From contig PMCR01000318.1 of the NCBI GenBank assembly GCA_003155465.1, positions 9,525-18,252 of the forward strand: a stretch of DNA of 8,728 nucleotides. Direction: 5' to 3'. The DNA comes from Myxococcales bacterium (lineage in GTDB: Bacteria > Myxococcota > Polyangia > Fen-1088). The notes beneath the pieces were generated by a model. It was not told the DNA's origin and made no database searches. It worked only from the letters and a program-made list of their open reading frames with translations. Both the position numbers and the translations under genes were made by a program. Shown here piece by piece: positions 5,779-8,728 of this stretch (positions within the stretch are counted from its first letter, which is position 1; each line of letters opens with the position of its first letter).

Positions 5779-7428
5779 GTCGTAGCGGGCAAAGGCATCC
5801 GCGACCATCGTGGCGTATTCCTTGTCCTGCGCTGCCGGCGGGGGCACCAGGGCGGCTGCCGCGGGCATGGAGCCCGTCTCCTCGTGGTGCTCGTCCTCAA
5901 CGCTCACGTTCCAGATGTCGTGGGTTTCATCCACGATGTTGCGGGCAGCGAACACCGCCGTGGCCATGGAGTGATCCTGGTTGTTGTAGCGGTGCTGGCC
6001 ATTGCGCCCGACGAGCTGCAGGTTGGACAGGCCGCCCAGCCACGTGCGAATGGTGGCAATGGCCTCTTGGTAGCCGCCATCGTAGACGGGATAGGCCTTG
6101 GGCATCCGGACCACGCAGCCGTCGCGCACCTTCGCCGGCTCGACCAGCCCAAGCTGGGCGCACTCGTCGCGACCCAGCTTGACAAGGTCGGCGTCCGCCA
6201 TGCTCCACAGGGCGTCGCCTTCATCGACGAAGTATTCCAGGCCCAGGGCACTGCGCGTCGGATCGGGGACCATGTCGGGGCTCCAGTTCTTGAAGTTCTG
6301 GATGCGGCCCAGCTTCACTTCCGGCGAGTGAACGTAGATCCAGTTGTCGGGAAACAACTCGGCCTGGTCGATGATCAGAACCACGGTCAGGAAGTCGCGG
6401 TAGCGCAACCGGGCGGCGGCGGCGCGCACCTCGGACGGCGGCGGCGGATCCAGCACGGCCACCAGATCGCGCATGGGCATGGACGAAACCACATGTGTCC
6501 CCGGCTCGAAGGTCGGCTGCCCATTTGGTCCGCGTACGTCCACCCCGGTCACGCGGCCGTCGCGGTGGTGGATGCGCAGCACAGGCGTGTGCAGACGCGT
6601 CGGGAACCCCCTGTCGGCCAGCAGGTCGCGACAGCGTTCCCACATCATGCCTGGCCCCAGGCGCGGGTACAGGAACGAATCGATCAGGGTGGTGATGCGG
6701 TTGCGTTTGCTGCCGTACGAGCCGAGCAGCGCGTTCCGCACCGCCTTCATGAGGTCCAGGTTCTTGATTCGTTGGGCAGCCCAGTCAGCCCCGATCTGGT
6801 TGCACGGGATGCCCCAGACCTTCTCGGTGTAGGTCTTGAAGAAGATCTGAAACAAGCGCCGGCCGAAGCGGTTCGACACCCACTGCTCCAGGTTGCCCTC
6901 TTCCACCGAAGGGCGCAGGCGCGCGTTCAGGAAGGACAATACGATGCGCACCGATTCGATGGGCCCCAGGCCCAATAGCGCGTTGGCCGGGCGCAGCGGG
7001 TAGGCGAAGAACTTTCCGCGGTAGTGGATGCGCGAGAGGCGCGGGCGTTCGATCAGGTCGGGGCCCAGAATCTCATCCCAGATCTGCTGAACAAAGGGCA
7101 CCTTGGTGAAAAATCGGTGACCGCCGATGTCGTAGCGGTAGCCCTTGTAGTTCCCGGTGCGCGCAATGCCACCCACCACGCCGTCTCTCTCGAACACGAT
7201 GGCAGGAACACCCTGCTTGCAGAGTTCCCAAGCGGCAGTCAGCCCCGCCGGTCCGCCGCCAATGATGAGCACGCGCCGATCCGAGGCGTCGGCGGTTCTA
7301 GCAGGTTTGTCTTGCGTCGGAGAACCTTCCGTTGGTGTGCCGCAATCCCCGTCGGCGTGGCCGCCCCGGGCGGGCGAAGCGGATTTGGGTGCCGGCGGAG
7401 ACATCTGAATGGGCCATGGCGAGTCCAC
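5482..7428 (-). CDS. FAD-dependent oxidoreductase (UDP-galactopyranose mutase / protoporphyrinogen oxidase-like) fused to a two-helix membrane domain
   Basis: The 648-residue product has a Pro/Ala/Gly-rich, probably disordered N-terminus (1-50). The FAD-binding beta-alpha-beta motif follows, with GGGPAG (57-62) and the acidic end of strand two at Glu80. GGHRFFTK (102-109), TEKVWGIPC (201-209), DWAAQRIKNL (215-224) and the second flavin-contacting motif GRNGQHRYNNQDHSM (474-488) are conserved in a bacterial NAD(P)/FAD-dependent oxidoreductase family often found near polysaccharide genes. The substrate is not known to me. After an acidic/Ala-rich linker (505-545), two transmembrane helices (about 551-575 and 597-622) and a basic-acidic tail anchor the enzyme. 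Most members I recall end near the flavin motif, so this extension is unusual. The start is uncertain: GTG at 7428 or ATG at 7404, neither with a clear ribosome site. The stop overlaps the next gene by ATGA. Confidence 0.9.
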   Translation of the reverse strand: MDSPWPIQMSPPAPKSASPARGGHADGDCGTPTEGSPTQDKPARTADASDRRVLIIGGGPAGLTAAWELCKQGVPAIVFERDGVVGGIARTGNYKGYRYDIGGHRFFTKVPFVQQIWDEILGPDLIERPRLSRIHYRGKFFAYPLRPANALLGLGPIESVRIVLSFLNARLRPSVEEGNLEQWVSNRFGRRLFQIFFKTYTEKVWGIPCNQIGADWAAQRIKNLDLMKAVRNALLGSYGSKRNRITTLIDSFLYPRLGPGMMWERCRDLLADRGFPTRLHTPVLRIHHRDGRVTGVDVRGPNGQPTFEPGTHVVSSMPMRDLVAVLDPPPPSEVRAAAARLRYRDFLTVVLIIDQAELFPDNWIYVHSPEVKLGRIQNFKNWSPDMVPDPTRSALGLEYFVDEGDALWSMADADLVKLGRDECAQLGLVEPAKVRDGCVVRMPKAYPVYDGGYQEAIATIRTWLGGLSNLQLVGRNGQHRYNNQDHSMATAVFAARNIVDETHDIWNVSVEDEHHEETGSMPAAAALVPPPAAQDKEYATMVADAFARYDSVALGVAVGSVAGLGLLLATLALLLRGGSVVGPMLSLVGNYLVGYHVTWLGAVLGFAEGCGGGFLFGYLVARAINAVTGVEEAAFRRQAEMAQILEPS

Positions 7429-7516
7429 GGGAGAACGAGGCGCAGTCTACCTCGTAGTGTCCAGAAAGGCAGCGCGGCGGGTCTTGTGTAAATTCGCCAA
7501 GAAGCTGTTCGCCCAG

Positions 7517-8017
7517 CTAGCTCATCTTCTGATACCGGGCCGCCGGCAACCCGCAAATGGGGCACTTCTCCGGCGGCTTACCGAATTCCAGGTGGCCGCA
7601 GAGCGGACAGAGGTAAACGTCCATCGCGTCCAAATCCTTGCCTGCCTGCAGAGCGGCCAGGGCTTGCCGGTACAAGTCCGCGTGCACGCGTTCGACCTGG
7701 TTGGCGTATTCCAGCATGGTCTTGCCCTTGTGGTTCTCGCTCTTGGCCTGTTCCACCATGGGTGGATACATCTCGGAATACTCGTAGGTCTCGCCGGCGA
7801 TGGCGGTTTGGACATTCTCGACCGTCGTGCCGACGGCGCCCATGTTCTGGAGATGGGCGAGGGCATGAATAGTCTCGGCCTCAGCAGCGGCGCGGAAGAG
7901 CCTTGCGACCTGTGGATAGCCATCCCTCTCTGCCCGGCGCGCGAAGGCGAGGTACTTTCGATTGGCCTGGCTCTCGCCGGCAAATGCGGTCTTGAGGTTT
8001 TCGATTGTCGAGGGCAA
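7517..8017 (-). CDS. Rubrerythrin (TTG start)
   Basis: This 166-residue non-haem iron protein reduces hydrogen peroxide to water in the cytoplasm, protecting anaerobic or microaerobic metabolism. The di-iron four-helix domain shows Glu15 (GES), Glu48/His51 (EAETIH), Glu76 and Glu79 (GETYEYSEMYP) and Glu109/His112 (EVERVH), the expected ligand set. The C-terminal rubredoxin-like centre has CPLCG (137-141) and CPICG (152-156), so the full electron-transfer chain is present. The start is a TTG at 8017 with AAAAGGAG ending 6 bases upstream. The resulting N-terminus (PSTIENLKTAFAGES) matches the family. An ATG at 8101 would add 28 residues that do not fit the fold. It is not tightly linked to pilT (135-base gap) or to the oxidoreductase (88-base gap). 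Confidence 0.95.
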   Translation of the reverse strand: MPSTIENLKTAFAGESQANRKYLAFARRAERDGYPQVARLFRAAAEAETIHALAHLQNMGAVGTTVENVQTAIAGETYEYSEMYPPMVEQAKSENHKGKTMLEYANQVERVHADLYRQALAALQAGKDLDAMDVYLCPLCGHLEFGKPPEKCPICGLPAARYQKMS

Positions 8018-8023
8018 GGGGAA

Positions 8024-8031
8024 CTCCTTTT
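8024..8031 (-). promoter_or_regulatory. Ribosome binding site that decides the rubrerythrin start
   Basis: On the - strand this reads AAAAGGAG, followed by the 6-base spacer TTCCCC and then TTG. It is the strongest ribosome site near this gene and fixes translation at the TTG rather than at the upstream ATG, which would place this site inside the coding region. Confidence 0.75.
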
Positions 8032-8137
8032 GGCTGGAGGTTGGGATTGCTCTGCGATTCAGTCGCTGGCCAAGCATGGCGGTTGTGTGCGGGACACGCA
8101 AGAGCCACGGACATCACGTGTTCTCTGTGTTGAAGAA

Positions 8138-8157
8138 GCTAGCTCGTCCTGGCTAGC
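8138..8157 (-). terminator. Candidate weak terminator after the pilT-like gene
   Basis: Two copies of GCTAGC (8138-8143 and 8152-8157) can form a perfect six-base-pair stem with an eight-base loop. On the - strand the structure spans the TAG stop of the pilT-like gene and is followed by TTCTTC. The stem is short, only moderately GC-rich and lacks a long T-run, so termination would be partial at best. Confidence 0.3.
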
Positions 8158-8728
8158 CGCGCACCCGGCGCTGTAGCTCGACCGGATCGCGGGCAGTGGC
8201 CACCGCGACTTCGCGGCTGATGCGTCCCGCGCGCACCAGGTCGAGCAGCGACGCGTCCAGGGCGACCATGCCGTCGTCCCGGCCGGTCTGGATTTGGGTG
8301 GCCAACTGGTGGGTCTTGCCCTCGCGGATGAGCGCCCCCACCGCGTAGTTGACCACGAGGATCTCGATCGCGGGATAGCGGGTGGCGGCCAGAACGCCTT
8401 CGACCAGCCGCTGGGTGACCACGGCGCGCAGCGAGCCGGAAACTTGCAGCCTTATCTGTGCCTGCTGGTGTTCGGGAAAGATGTCCACGATTCGGTCGAT
8501 GGCCATGGGCGCGCTGCCGCTGTGCAAAGTGGAAAGCACCAGGTGCCCGGTCTCGGCCGCGGTCAACGCCAGCGCGACGGTCTCGCGATCGCGCATCTCG
8601 CCCACCAGGATGATGTCAGGACATTCGCGCAGGGCCGCACGCAGACCGGTGGCGAAGCTCTCCACGTGGGTGCCGACCTCGCGCTGATGAATCAGGCAGC
8701 GTCGTGGCTGGTACACGAACTCGATGGG
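8153..8728 (-). CDS. pilT: Type IV pilus retraction ATPase PilT-like (N-terminus outside window)
   Basis: The visible 191 residues are the C-terminal half of a PilT/GspE-superfamily ATPase, a cytoplasmic hexamer at the pilus base that powers pilus retraction. They begin in the Asp-box region (PIEFVYQ), followed by HQREVGTH (14-21 of the fragment), the Walker B signature DIILVGEMRD (38-47) and the His-box GHLVLSTLHSGSA (61-73). The C-terminal domain has IQTGRDDGMVALDASL (146-161) and REVAVATARDP (172-182), typical of PilT rather than PilB. The Walker A part lies beyond the window edge. The usual PilT helix AIRNLIRE is replaced by AVGALIRE (129-136), so this may be a PilT paralogue. A GTG 12 bases inside the window edge is an internal Val codon, not the start. 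No pilus gene is adjacent in the visible part. Confidence 0.93.
   Translation of the reverse strand, partial: PIEFVYQPRRCLIHQREVGTHVESFATGLRAALRECPDIILVGEMRDRETVALALTAAETGHLVLSTLHSGSAPMAIDRIVDIFPEHQQAQIRLQVSGSLRAVVTQRLVEGVLAATRYPAIEILVVNYAVGALIREGKTHQLATQIQTGRDDGMVALDASLLDLVRAGRISREVAVATARDPVELQRRVRG

Noticed and set aside
5641..6978. A 445-codon open frame on the + strand opposite the FAD oxidoreductase
   Set aside because: It is antisense to a gene with clear FAD motifs, is rich in His, Gln, Arg and Val as expected of a reverse shadow in GC-rich DNA, and shows no recognisable domain.
7409..8176. A 255-codon + strand open frame opposite rubrerythrin
   Set aside because: It is the antisense of a well-conserved rubrerythrin with all iron and Cys ligands in place.

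Overview
This is a GC-rich bacterial window holding eight confident genes and possibly the tail of a ninth. Coding density is high and no gene-free stretch reaches 300 bases. Several traits suggest a delta-proteobacterial or Myxococcota-like Gram-negative: a secreted lipoprotein with a long Asp/Ala/Gly/Pro-rich linker, a signal peptide/TPR/proline-rich/membrane-anchor protein, a PilT-type pilus ATPase, and strong third-position GC bias. The taxonomic call is inference from protein style, because there is no rRNA or other marker gene.

Layout. On the + strand, a short open frame (1-75) may be the C-terminus of an upstream gene. It is followed by a stem-loop and then rpiA (129-839, ribose-5-phosphate isomerase A). 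Everything else lies on the - strand and converges on rpiA with only 31 bp between the two stop codons. In the direction of - strand transcription the order is: a pilT-like ATPase (N-terminus outside the window); a rubrerythrin that starts at TTG; an FAD-dependent oxidoreductase of the UDP-galactopyranose-mutase/protoporphyrinogen-oxidase-like class with a C-terminal two-helix membrane domain; a 104-residue two-helix membrane protein; an unrecognised 189-residue protein with two cysteines; a DsbA-like thioredoxin-fold lipoprotein (CPAC); a TPR protein with a C-terminal membrane anchor; and a 696-residue lipoprotein with eight propeller-like repeats.

How they fit together. Three tight couplings are visible. 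The oxidoreductase and the 104-residue protein overlap by ATGA. The 189-residue gene overlaps a possible upstream GTG start of the DsbA-like gene by GTGA. The TPR gene and the propeller lipoprotein are 17 bp apart. The most notable observation is that the 104-residue membrane protein is a clear paralogue of the C-terminal membrane domain fused to the oxidoreductase (about 35 identities over 77 ungapped residues). A two-helix module has therefore been duplicated in place, one copy fused to an enzyme and one free. The run from the oxidoreductase to the lipoprotein looks like an envelope or export neighbourhood. rpiA and rubrerythrin are housekeeping and oxidative-stress genes with no obvious link to it. 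I see no CRISPR array, tRNA, rRNA, insertion sequence or phage gene.
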